Below, piece after piece: positions 7,836-14,457 of a stretch of DNA of 16,926 nt. The stretch comes from Candidatus Omnitrophota bacterium. GTDB taxonomy: Bacteria > Omnitrophota > Gorgyraeia > 2-01-FULL-45-10. The notes under the pieces are model-generated. The model ran no database searches. It saw only the letters and a program-made list of their open reading frames with translations, and was not told the DNA's origin. The DNA lies in contig JACROW010000047.1 of NCBI GenBank assembly GCA_016214245.1, positions 1 to 16,926 of the forward strand, given 5' to 3'. The position numbers and the translations under genes were made by a program. Numbering within the stretch: position 1 is the stretch's first letter; each line of letters begins with the position of its first letter.

Positions 7836-8196
7836 GAAGCAGGTGCGGGCTGCGCCAAGCGGCATAGCCCATATATTAGCGACTTTTAACAATACCATCG
7901 TTACGATAGCGGACAAGGAAGGCAATGCTATAACATGGGCCTCGACAGGAAGCTCAGGGTTCAAGGGTTCGAAGAAATCGACCCCTTTTGCCGCCGGGAT
8001 AGCCGCAGAAAACGCGGCGCGGAAGGCCCTGGAGCGCGGGGTTAAAGAGGTTGAGGTCTATGTGAAAGGCCCTGGTGCAGGAAGAGAGTCGGCGATAAGG
8101 TCTATACAGGCGGCAGGGATTACGATAAGGGCCATCCGCGACGTTACACCCATACCGCATAACGGCTGCCGGGCACAGAAGCGGAGGAGAGTATAA
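7801..8196 (+). CDS. rpsK: 30S ribosomal protein S11
   Basis: The 131-residue S11 forms part of the 30S platform and the E-site/mRNA exit region. It has a basic N-terminal tail and then the signature [56 protein letters not shown] and the end [16 protein letters not shown]. The start is GTG at 7801, preceded by AAGGA at 7787-7791. It overlaps the S13 tail by 35 nt in another frame. Starting later would remove the normal basic tail, so I keep the GTG. The stop shares one base with the rpsD start. Confidence 0.95.
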   Translation: MAEKKSKFKKSKKQVRAAPSGIAHILATFNNTIVTIADKEGNAITWASTGSSGFKGSKKSTPFAAGIAAENAARKALERGVKEVEVYVKGPGAGRESAIRSIQAAGITIRAIRDVTPIPHNGCRAQKRRRV

Positions 8197-8822
8197 TGGC
8201 AAGATATACCCGCCCATCATGCAGGCTGTGCAGACGGGAAAAGATAAAGCTATTCCTGAAGGGGACGAAATGCGAGACCGACAAGTGCCCTGTATCGAGA
8301 AGGACTTATCCGCCGGGCCAGCATGGTCAGGTCCGGAAGAAGGTATCCGATTACGGGCTTCAGCTGAGAGAGAAACAAAGGGTTAAAAGGATATACGGTG
8401 TTTTGGAAAAACAGTTTAAGCATTACTTCAAGATAGCGGAGCACGCAAAAGGCGTCACGGGCCTTACCCTTTTACAGCTTCTCGAAAGAAGATTGGACAA
8501 TATCGTATTTAGAATGAATCTCGCCACTTCAAGGCCGCAGGCTCGACAGCTTGTCCAGCACGGATTCGTTTATATAATTAATAAAAGGGTGGACATCCCG
8601 TCTTATACAGTGAAACTAGGAGATGAAGTATCGGTCAAGGTAAAAGAGCCTGTGATGAAACGGCTGGCAGAGACCCAGGAGATTCTTAAAGGGCGGGCTG
8701 TACCCAAATGGATAGAGCTCGACGCCAAAAATCTTAAGGCGAAGGTCGCGGCCCTGCCGACGAAAGAGGATGTCGGATTCCCGATTCAAGAGCAACTGAT
8801 CGTTGAATTGTACTCGAAGTAA
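8196..8822 (+). CDS. rpsD: 30S ribosomal protein S4, zinc-binding form
   Basis: S4 is a primary 16S rRNA-binding protein that nucleates 30S assembly and, in some bacteria, represses the alpha operon. The 208-residue product opens [15 protein letters not shown], and Cys9, Cys12, Cys26 and Cys31 give the zinc site known from Thermus-type S4. The YPPGQHGQ segment (39-46), the S4 RNA-binding domain with LERRLDNIVFR, ATSRPQARQLV.HG...N, and the end FPIQEQLIVELYSK are all in place. The ATG at 8196 has a GGAGGAGA site and overlaps the rpsK stop by one base. Confidence 0.97.
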   Translation: MARYTRPSCRLCRREKIKLFLKGTKCETDKCPVSRRTYPPGQHGQVRKKVSDYGLQLREKQRVKRIYGVLEKQFKHYFKIAEHAKGVTGLTLLQLLERRLDNIVFRMNLATSRPQARQLVQHGFVYIINKRVDIPSYTVKLGDEVSVKVKEPVMKRLAETQEILKGRAVPKWIELDAKNLKAKVAALPTKEDVGFPIQEQLIVELYSK

Positions 8823-8855
8823 CGAAACCCTAACGATATTATAAGGAGAGGCGAT

Positions 8856-9857
8856 ATGGGTATTAGCATGAAGAATTTCGAGATGCCAAAGAAACTTTCG
8901 TTGGATGAGGAAAGCTATACGCCGACATACGGCCGTTTCATAGCGGAGCCGTTTGAGCGGGGGTACGGCACGACCCTCGGCAACTCATTGAGAAGGGTGC
9001 TCATCTCTTCAATAGAAGGCGCTGCCGTTACAAGTCTTAAGATACACGGCATACAGCATGAATTCTCCGCGATAAAAGGCGTCATCGAAGACGTCCCACA
9101 GATAATACTGAACATAAAGAAACTGGTTTTGAAGTCGCATTTTAAGACGCCAAAACCGATGTATATAGACGTGGAGAAGAAAGGTGAAGTGACGGCTAAA
9201 GATATAAAGACCGATGAGACCGTGGAGATCGTCAACCCGAACCTTCATATCGCGACCCTCTCGAAAAATGTCAATCTGAAGATAGAGATGGAGGTTGCCC
9301 GCGGCAGGGGTTACGTGCCTGCCGAGAGGAACAAGAAGGAGAATCAGCCGATAGGGGTGATAGCCATAGATTCGATCTTCACGCCTGTGAAAAAAGTGAA
9401 TTTCTATGTCGAGAATACGAGGGTCGGACAGATAACGGATTACGATAAGCTTATTTTAGAGACCTGGACAAACGGCGCCATCGACCCCAAAGAGGCGCTT
9501 TTATACGCATCCAATATATTGCAGAGGCATCTCGATATCTTTGTGGGCTTCGGAAAGCTTCCCGAAGAGGAAGAGGTGCTTGAGGAGACCGAAGAGCAGA
9601 GGCTGTTAAAAGAAAAGCTGAAACTGCCCATTTCAGAATTGGAGCTTTCGGTAAGGAGTTCGAACTGCCTTAGAGAGGCGAAGATAAAGACGATCGGCGA
9701 TCTCGTCAAGAAGACGGAACTCGAGATGCTGAAATACCGCAACTTCGGCAAGAAGTCCCTGGCGGAGATTAATAAGATATTGACAGGCATGGGCCTGTCG
9801 TTAGGCATGAAGATGAGCGGAGAAAAAGAGAAGGAAGAGGAAAAGAAGTCGAAATAA
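8856..9857 (+). CDS. rpoA: RNA polymerase alpha subunit
   Basis: The 333-residue protein dimerises to scaffold beta and beta-prime and reads UP elements and activators through its C-terminal domain. The N-terminal domain shows the conserved ERGYGTTLGNSLRRVLISS (residues 34-52) and VARGRGYVPA (148-156). An acidic linker rich in Glu follows at about 236-250. The C-terminal domain (about 257-318) has SVRSSNCL, whose Arg267 and Asn270 correspond to the DNA-contacting Arg265 and Asn268 of E. coli, and NFGKKSL. A charged lysine/glutamate tail ends it. The ATG at 8856 has the site AAGGAGAG at 8843-8850. An internal Met five codons in is a less likely start. Confidence 0.98.
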   Translation: MGISMKNFEMPKKLSLDEESYTPTYGRFIAEPFERGYGTTLGNSLRRVLISSIEGAAVTSLKIHGIQHEFSAIKGVIEDVPQIILNIKKLVLKSHFKTPKPMYIDVEKKGEVTAKDIKTDETVEIVNPNLHIATLSKNVNLKIEMEVARGRGYVPAERNKKENQPIGVIAIDSIFTPVKKVNFYVENTRVGQITDYDKLILETWTNGAIDPKEALLYASNILQRHLDIFVGFGKLPEEEEVLEETEEQRLLKEKLKLPISELELSVRSSNCLREAKIKTIGDLVKKTELEMLKYRNFGKKSLAEINKILTGMGLSLGMKMSGEKEKEEEKKSK

Positions 9858-9858
9858 T

Positions 9859-10476
9859 ATGAGACACAGGAAGCGACGCACAAAACTCAGCATGATGACC
9901 GCCCATAGAAAGGCCACCATCCGGAATATGGTGAAGAGCCTCTTTATACACCAAAAGATCGAGACGACACTGCGCCGGGCAAAAGAGGCCAGACGCCTAG
10001 CCGAGCATATCATCACCTTAGGGAAATCCGACAACAACGCATCGCGTAGACGCGCATACTCTATGCTCACCGATAGAGACCTGGTGACGAGGTTATTCAA
10101 GGAGATCGCCCCGCTTTTCAAGGAGCGGAATAGCGGATTCACCCGCATCATACCGCTTAGATCCAGACGCGGTGACGGTGCAGCTTTGGCCATCCTCGAA
10201 CTGACAGAGAAGAAGATCGTTGAGAAGAAGCCGAAGGCGAAGAAAGAGAAGGCAGGGAAGGCCGCGGAAGGGAAGAAAGCGCCGGAAGCGAAAGGTGACA
10301 AGGCTGTCGAAACTAAGAAGGCGGAGCCTACGGCTACGACTATAACTAAGACAATGCCGACCCTCGAGGAAGAGAAGAGGGCTGAGAAGGCAAGGTCTGA
10401 GGATAAAAGAATAGGAGACAAGAAGAATTTCTTAAAGAATTTAAGAGGCTTCTTCCGCAGAAAAACAGACATGTAG
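9859..10476 (+). CDS. rplQ: 50S ribosomal protein L17 with long charged C-terminal extension
   Basis: Residues 1 to about 117 are a normal L17: MRHRKRRTKLSMMTAHRKA.IRNM, TTL.RAKEARR.AE..ITLGK, NRRAY-like RRRAYSM, and the RIIPLRSRRGDGAALAILEL end. L17 lies by the nascent-chain exit. The remaining 88 or so residues are a low-complexity Lys/Glu/Ala extension ending in a basic, partly hydrophobic NFLKNLRGFFRRKTDM. L17 is usually 115-130 residues, with extended forms known in several phyla. The extension may be disordered and could contact rRNA or the exit region; that is inference. The ATG at 9859 lies 1 nt after rpoA. It is the last gene before the terminator. Confidence 0.95.
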   Translation: MRHRKRRTKLSMMTAHRKATIRNMVKSLFIHQKIETTLRRAKEARRLAEHIITLGKSDNNASRRRAYSMLTDRDLVTRLFKEIAPLFKERNSGFTRIIPLRSRRGDGAALAILELTEKKIVEKKPKAKKEKAGKAAEGKKAPEAKGDKAVETKKAEPTATTITKTMPTLEEEKRAEKARSEDKRIGDKKNFLKNLRGFFRRKTDM

Positions 10477-10497
10477 ATATCATTAATACCAACTTCC

Positions 10498-10542
10498 ACC
10501 CCGGATGTGGCCTTGGCGGCCACCTCCGGGGTTTGTTTTTTT
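10498..10542 (+). terminator. Intrinsic terminator of the ribosomal superoperon
   Basis: ACCCCGGA (10498-10505) pairs with TCCGGGGT (10525-10532), and GTGGCC (10507-10512) pairs with GGCCAC (10518-10523), with one T/C mismatch between the two stems and a five-base loop. A T-rich run, TTTGTTTTTTT, follows at 10532-10542. This is a textbook rho-independent terminator, 22 nt after the rplQ stop, and marks the boundary between the ribosomal unit and the metabolic operon. Confidence 0.93.
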
Positions 10543-10550
10543 CGGGTATT

Positions 10551-10598
10551 TTTTAATTGTTTTATATTATATGATAATATTACCACTTATGGAAGGGA
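10551..10598 (+). promoter_or_regulatory. AT-rich promoter-like gap with ribosome site before the aminotransferase gene
   Basis: Between the terminator and the aminotransferase start lies a 66-nt, very AT-rich gap, unlike anything else in the window. It contains a TGATAATAT-like extended -10 element (10572-10580) with a poor TTTAAT -35 candidate at 10552-10557, about 17 nt upstream. A GGAAGGGA ribosome site follows at 10591-10598. A promoter is needed somewhere here because of the strong terminator upstream, but the exact boxes are uncertain. Confidence 0.4.
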
Positions 10599-10608
10599 AG
10601 ACGATTTT

Positions 10609-11553
10609 ATGCGATTAGCGAAAAGGGTGTCGGGAATAGCCCCCTCAGCCACACTTGAGATAACGGCAAGAGCCAAAAAGATGGCCAAAGAGGGGCGGGA
10701 TATAGTGAATTTCGGGGCAGGTGAGCCTGATTTCGATACCCCGGACCACATAAAGGATGAGGCGATAAAGGCCATAAAAGAGGGCTTCACGAAATACACG
10801 CCGTCGAGCGGCATTCCGGAGCTAAAAAGTGCCATCGCGCAGAAGTTCAAGAGAGATAATGGGGTCGATTATTCTCCGTCCCAGATAGTGGTGTCGAACG
10901 GCGCAAAGCACGCTCTCTATAATATATTGCAGACCATCTGTGAATCCGGCGATGAGGTTATCATACCGTCGCCATATTGGCTGAGCTATCCGGAGATGGT
11001 CAGGATGGCTGGAGCTAAAGCGATATTCATAAAGACGAAGATTGGGAATAATTTTAAGGCGGATGAAAAAGAATTGGCATCCAAGATCACCGGGAGGACC
11101 AGGGCCCTCATTTTGAACAGCCCCTCCAACCCTACGGGCTCCGTCTACAACATGGATGAGTTGAAGGCGATAGCGAGGCTGGGTGTAAAATACAAATTTT
11201 TTGTTATTAGCGACGAGATATACGAAAAGTTGATCTACGATGAAAACAAGCACATCTCGATAGCGTCTTTGGGAAAAGATATATATGATCTGACGATCAC
11301 GGTTAACGGCGTCTCGAAGAGTTATTCCATGACCGGCTGGAGGATAGGATATGCAGCCGGACCGAAAGAGGTGATGGATGCAGTCGCGAATTTACAGAGC
11401 CACTCCACCTCGAATCCTTCTTCCATTGGTCAGAAGGCGGCCTTGGCAGCGCTCACCGGAGACCACGCCTGCGTGGAGAAGATGAAGGCAGAATTTGAAA
11501 AACGGCGGGCATTTATGAACATGCGGTTACGGATGAAGCGAGCCTGGCGGTAG
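10609..11553 (+). pseudogene. aspC: Aspartate-type aminotransferase, N-terminal part of a broken gene
   Basis: This is a class I PLP-dependent aminotransferase of the aspartate family (aspartate + 2-oxoglutarate to oxaloacetate + glutamate). I start it at ATG 10609, after GGAAGGGA, giving 314 residues; the frame is open further upstream only through the terminator. FGAGEPDFDTP (35-45), KYTPSSGIPELK, SNPTG with Asn174, Asp202 and Tyr205 in SDEIYEKL, and SKSYSMTGWR with the PLP lysine Lys237 are intact. The family match stops at about EKRRAFMNMRL, and the frame ends six codons later. The normal C-terminal domain continues in another frame (11526-11669), and some 35-45 residues between the two are missing. 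The conserved substrate-carboxylate arginine lies in the detached piece, so the product as written should be inactive. An assembly error is a real alternative. Confidence 0.85.
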
Positions 11554-11669
11554 TGCCGGGTGAGCCCTTCGGCGATAAGTTCTCAATGCGCCTAAGCTTT
11601 GCTGCGAGCGTGGAGACTATTAAAAAGGGGCTAGATAGATTGGAGGAGTGGGTCAAGAGACATGGGTAA
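11526..11669 (+). pseudogene. aspC: Detached C-terminal piece of the aminotransferase
   Basis: In a different frame from the upstream part, this stretch reads VTDEASLAVVPGEPFG, then MRLSFA, then a helix ending EEWVKRHG and TAA at 11667-11669. This is the normal end of aspartate-family aminotransferases (the VAVVPG..FG and IRLSFA signatures, the latter holding the arginine that binds the substrate carboxylate). It has no good start of its own; a GTG at 11553 touches the upstream stop as TAGTG but lacks a clear ribosome site. It overlaps the next gene by 8 nt, the sort of packing expected if the full gene were once intact. Similarity begins near 11526; the exact join is uncertain. Confidence 0.8.
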
Positions 11670-12480
11670 AACGATAGCGGAGAAGATATTATCAAATCAT
11701 TCCGGCAAGGATCTGAAGGCCGGCGATATAGCGGTCTGCGATATCGATTTTTGTTTCGGCCAGGATGGGACGAGCTCGATCATCATCGACAGCTTTAAGA
11801 AGCTCGGCGTAAAGACGGTATTTGACAAATCAAAATTTTATATGGTTATCGACCACAGTTCGCCGAGCCCGAACATAGGCACCTCGGAGATCCACAAGAA
11901 GATGAGAAAGTTTGCCAGTGACTTCAATCTCGGTCTCTATGATATAGGCTGCGGTGTATGCCACCAGGTCATTCCCCAAAAGGGCCATATCACATGCGGC
12001 GACTTATGTATTGGCGCAGATTCTCACACCTGCACCTACGGCGCCATAAACGTATTTTCTACGGGGGTTGGCTCGACCGATCTGGCGATAACACTGGCGA
12101 GCGGAAAAAACTGGTTCAGGGTCCCCGAGACGATCAAGGTTATCGTAAAGGGAAAACCTCCTAAAGGTGTGTATTCAAAGGATATCACTCTAAGCATAAT
12201 AAAGGATATAGGCGCTAACGGCGCAACCTATAAGGCTATCGAATTTTATGGCGAGGCCATATCGGGTTTGAGCGTTGACGCCCGTTTCACCATAACGAAC
12301 ATGGCGGTAGAGATGGGAGCCAAGGTCGGTCTGATGGAGGCGGATAAGAAGGTATTGAAATGGGTATCGGAACACTCGAGCGGGAAAGAGCCTAAACCGG
12401 TGGCCGCGGATCCTGATGCAAAGTACATCCTGATTAAAGAGTATGATATCTCTAGTTTATCGCCTAAGGTCGCTAAGTGA
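11662..12480 (+). CDS. Aconitase-superfamily large subunit, N-terminal part (LeuC/HacA-like, split)
   Basis: The 272-residue product matches roughly the first two-thirds of the archaeal-type isopropylmalate/homoaconitate isomerase large subunit. VIDHSSPSPNIGT (63-74, with Asp64-His65), LYDIGCGVCHQ, the signature GADSHTCTYGA (118-128) and TGVGSTDLA are present. The frame ends after [12 protein letters not shown], just where a linker with a PH..DNV pattern should follow. The three iron-sulphur cysteines are all in the next ORF. The ATG at 11662 overlaps the aminotransferase remnant, with GGAGGAG at 11642-11648. Neighbouring isocitrate and malate dehydrogenase genes favour aconitase activity over leucine synthesis. 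A leucine-pathway isomerase is not excluded. Confidence 0.83.
   Translation: MGKTIAEKILSNHSGKDLKAGDIAVCDIDFCFGQDGTSSIIIDSFKKLGVKTVFDKSKFYMVIDHSSPSPNIGTSEIHKKMRKFASDFNLGLYDIGCGVCHQVIPQKGHITCGDLCIGADSHTCTYGAINVFSTGVGSTDLAITLASGKNWFRVPETIKVIVKGKPPKGVYSKDITLSIIKDIGANGATYKAIEFYGEAISGLSVDARFTITNMAVEMGAKVGLMEADKKVLKWVSEHSSGKEPKPVAADPDAKYILIKEYDISSLSPKVAK
12466..12480 (+). promoter_or_regulatory. AAGG ribosome site and GTGA start-stop overlap between the two LeuC-like ORFs
   Basis: AAGG at 12466-12469 lies 7 nt before a GTG at 12477-12479. The last base of the GTG's codon pair shares GTGA with the TGA stop of the upstream ORF (12478-12480). This is the arrangement used for coupled reinitiation of two separate proteins. 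It is what would be needed if the split is real. A short AAGG can also occur by chance. Confidence 0.4.
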
Positions 12481-12881
12481 AGATAAACGAGGCATACCTG
12501 GGGACCTGCAGCAATGGCAGGCTCGAGGATTTGGAGATAGCGGCGAGGATACTGAAAGGCAATCCTGTCCATCCGGACGTAGAGTTCATCATAGCGCCTG
12601 CCTCCCGCGAGATATATCTACAGGCTGTTAAAAAGGGGTTAATAGAAATTTTTGTAGATTCCGGATGCGTTGTGGTCGGGGCAGGCTGCGGGCCCTGCGT
12701 CGGGACTCATAACGGCATACCGGCAGACAACGATCGTATCATCTCCACCGCGAACAGGAATTTCAAGGGCCGGATGGGAAATCCGAATGCCTTTATATAC
12801 CTTGCCAGTCCGGCAACGGTTGCCGCATCAGCGATAAAGGGCACTATCGCCGACCCCAGAAGCTATAGAAAGAGGCTATGA
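12477..12881 (+). CDS. Aconitase-superfamily large subunit, C-terminal part (LeuC/HacA-like, split)
   Basis: From a GTG start this 134-residue ORF supplies the rest of the large subunit. [12 protein letters not shown] carries the first cluster cysteine (Cys11), and [13 protein letters not shown] carries Cys71 and Cys74, completing the [4Fe-4S] site. Later residues [11 protein letters not shown] and [12 protein letters not shown] are the family end. Together with the upstream ORF it gives 406 residues, against about 418-424 for full archaeal-type proteins. The shortfall is the linker of about 15 residues between SPKVAK and KINEAYLG. The stop overlaps the small-subunit start as ATGA. It may be a genuine separately made domain or half of a gene damaged by a short deletion. 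Confidence 0.83.
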   Translation: MKINEAYLGTCSNGRLEDLEIAARILKGNPVHPDVEFIIAPASREIYLQAVKKGLIEIFVDSGCVVVGAGCGPCVGTHNGIPADNDRIISTANRNFKGRMGNPNAFIYLASPATVAASAIKGTIADPRSYRKRL

Positions 12882-13375
12882 AGCACTTCGCGCGAAGATT
12901 AAAAATCATGGACAATATAAATACCGATTATGTCATCTCCGGCAGGTATAAATTTAAGATACAGGATCCGAAAGAGCTGGCAAAGCACATATTTGAGGAT
13001 CTGGACCCGGATTTTGCTTCGCGGGTAAAACGGGGAGATATTCTGGTGGCTGGGGAGAATTTCGGCTGCGGATCCTCGAGGGAGCAGGCGCCTCAGGCAT
13101 TGAAGCAGGCCGGGTTCCATGCCATCGTGGCCAAAAGTTACGCGAGGATATTCTACAGGAATGCGTTTAATATAGGGCTTTTGCTCGTAGAATGCGATAC
13201 AGATTTCATTGACGATGGCGATGAGCTGGAATTGGATATCGGAAAAGGGAAGCTTAAGGTTGTGGGAAAGGGTTTAATCCTGGATATAAAACCCCTGCCT
13301 TTTATGATGAAGAGATTGCTCGAGGACGGCGGGGTGATAGAGCATTTCAGGAAACACGGGGGGTTCAAGTTTTGA
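12878..13375 (+). CDS. Aconitase-superfamily small subunit (LeuD/HacB-like)
   Basis: This 165-residue protein is the swivelling small subunit that pairs with the LeuC-like protein. The conserved core [35 protein letters not shown] and the start [13 protein letters not shown] are all there, and the length is normal for archaeal-type small subunits. The flexible loop that sets substrate choice, YLRT in Methanocaldococcus homoaconitase and YLV(Y/M)T in isopropylmalate isomerases as I recall, reads Tyr24-Lys25-Phe26-Lys27 here. That fits neither, so citrate/isocitrate is possible but unproven. The ATG overlaps the upstream stop, and the stop overlaps the next TTG start. Confidence 0.88.
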   Translation: MKHFARRLKIMDNINTDYVISGRYKFKIQDPKELAKHIFEDLDPDFASRVKRGDILVAGENFGCGSSREQAPQALKQAGFHAIVAKSYARIFYRNAFNIGLLLVECDTDFIDDGDELELDIGKGKLKVVGKGLILDIKPLPFMMKRLLEDGGVIEHFRKHGGFKF

Positions 13376-14457
13376 ATAAATATAAGATAACTCTCATACC
13401 CGGTGACGGCGTTGGGCCCGAACTGACTGATTCTGCAAAAAGATGCTTAGAGGCGCTGGATATCAAGATAGAGTGGGATATCGTAGAGGCCGGAGAATCC
13501 GCCATCGAAAAATATAAGACTCCGTTACCGGAACGCGTCTTGTCATCGATTAAAAAGAATGGCCTTGCGCTAAAAGGGCCGATAACGACTCCCGTTGGAA
13601 CGGGTTACAGAAGCGTTAATGTCGAATTGCGGAAGGCGCTTGATCTATATGCCTGCTTAAGGCCGTGTAAAAGCTATAAGGGAGTCCGTTCGCGATACAA
13701 GGATATAGATCTCGTAATCGTGAGAGAGAATACAGAAGACCTTTATGCGGGGATAGAATTTGAAGGAGGTTCAAAAGACGCGAAATCGGTGATAAAGCTT
13801 TTGGCCGCCTTAAGCAAGAAGAGGATAAGGCCTGTCTCGGCGATCAGCATAAAATCCATCTCGCGGGAGGCAACAGAAAGGATAGCAAGATACGCATTCG
13901 AATACGCCGTAAAAAATAATAGAAGAAAGGTGACAGCGGTCCACAAGGCCAACATAATGAAATATACCGATGGCCTATTTTTAGAGGCCGCCCGTGAAGT
14001 TAGTAAATCATATGAAGGCAGGATAGAGTTCGAGGACAGGATCGTCGACAATATGTGCATGCAGATCGTTCAGAAACCAGAAGAGTATGATGTGCTTCTT
14101 CTGCCGAACCTGTATGGGGATATAATATCAGATCTGGCGGCCGGCCTCGTCGGGGGCTTAGGTCTAGCTCCGGGCGCAAACATCGGAGACAACATAGCTG
14201 TATTCGAGCCGACCCATGGTAGCGCGCCTAAGTACAAAGGCTTGAATAAAGTGAATCCGACAGCGATAATCCTATCCTGCGTTATAATGTTAAAGTATCT
14301 CGGCGAAGACGGTCAGGCAAAAAGGCTGGAGGCGGCGGTATCTTCGGTCATTGAAGAAGGCAGGTCTGTCACCTATGACCTGAAAGAGGACAGGCGCGAT
14401 CCTACAGCAGTTGGAACGAGCCAGATGACCGATGCTATAATCCAAAATTTACGATGA
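13372..14457 (+). CDS. icd: Isocitrate dehydrogenase, NADP-type residues
   Basis: The 361-residue enzyme belongs to the isocitrate/isopropylmalate dehydrogenase family. [19 protein letters not shown] (80-98) has the Ser-x-Asn-x-x-Leu-Arg pattern that binds isocitrate (Ser81, Asn83, Arg87), unlike the isopropylmalate pattern. [12 protein letters not shown] (118-129), Lys192, and [10 protein letters not shown] with Asp250 and Asp254 are the other active-site residues. In [15 protein letters not shown], Lys287-Tyr288 match E. coli Lys344-Tyr345, which bind the NADP phosphate; NAD enzymes usually have Asp-Ile there. It makes 2-oxoglutarate, CO2 and probably NADPH. The TTG start overlaps the upstream stop (TTGA), and no better start is available. 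Confidence 0.9.
   Translation: MNKYKITLIPGDGVGPELTDSAKRCLEALDIKIEWDIVEAGESAIEKYKTPLPERVLSSIKKNGLALKGPITTPVGTGYRSVNVELRKALDLYACLRPCKSYKGVRSRYKDIDLVIVRENTEDLYAGIEFEGGSKDAKSVIKLLAALSKKRIRPVSAISIKSISREATERIARYAFEYAVKNNRRKVTAVHKANIMKYTDGLFLEAAREVSKSYEGRIEFEDRIVDNMCMQIVQKPEEYDVLLLPNLYGDIISDLAAGLVGGLGLAPGANIGDNIAVFEPTHGSAPKYKGLNKVNPTAIILSCVIMLKYLGEDGQAKRLEAAVSSVIEEGRSVTYDLKEDRRDPTAVGTSQMTDAIIQNLR

Noticed and set aside
8823..8855. Gap between rpsD and rpoA as a possible promoter or attenuator
   Set aside because: It is only 33 nt, has a ribosome site but no hairpin or promoter-like boxes; nothing more can be supported.
10507..10608. Upstream in-frame extension of the aminotransferase gene, adding 34 residues
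   Set aside because: It would be translated from inside the terminator hairpin, has no ribosome site and no family similarity; the ATG at 10609 gives the normal start after GGAAGGGA.
12470..12482. Programmed -1 frameshift joining the two LeuC-like ORFs
   Set aside because: A slip would join them, but there is no X XXY YYZ slippery run, and the joined protein would still lack the linker of about 15 residues.
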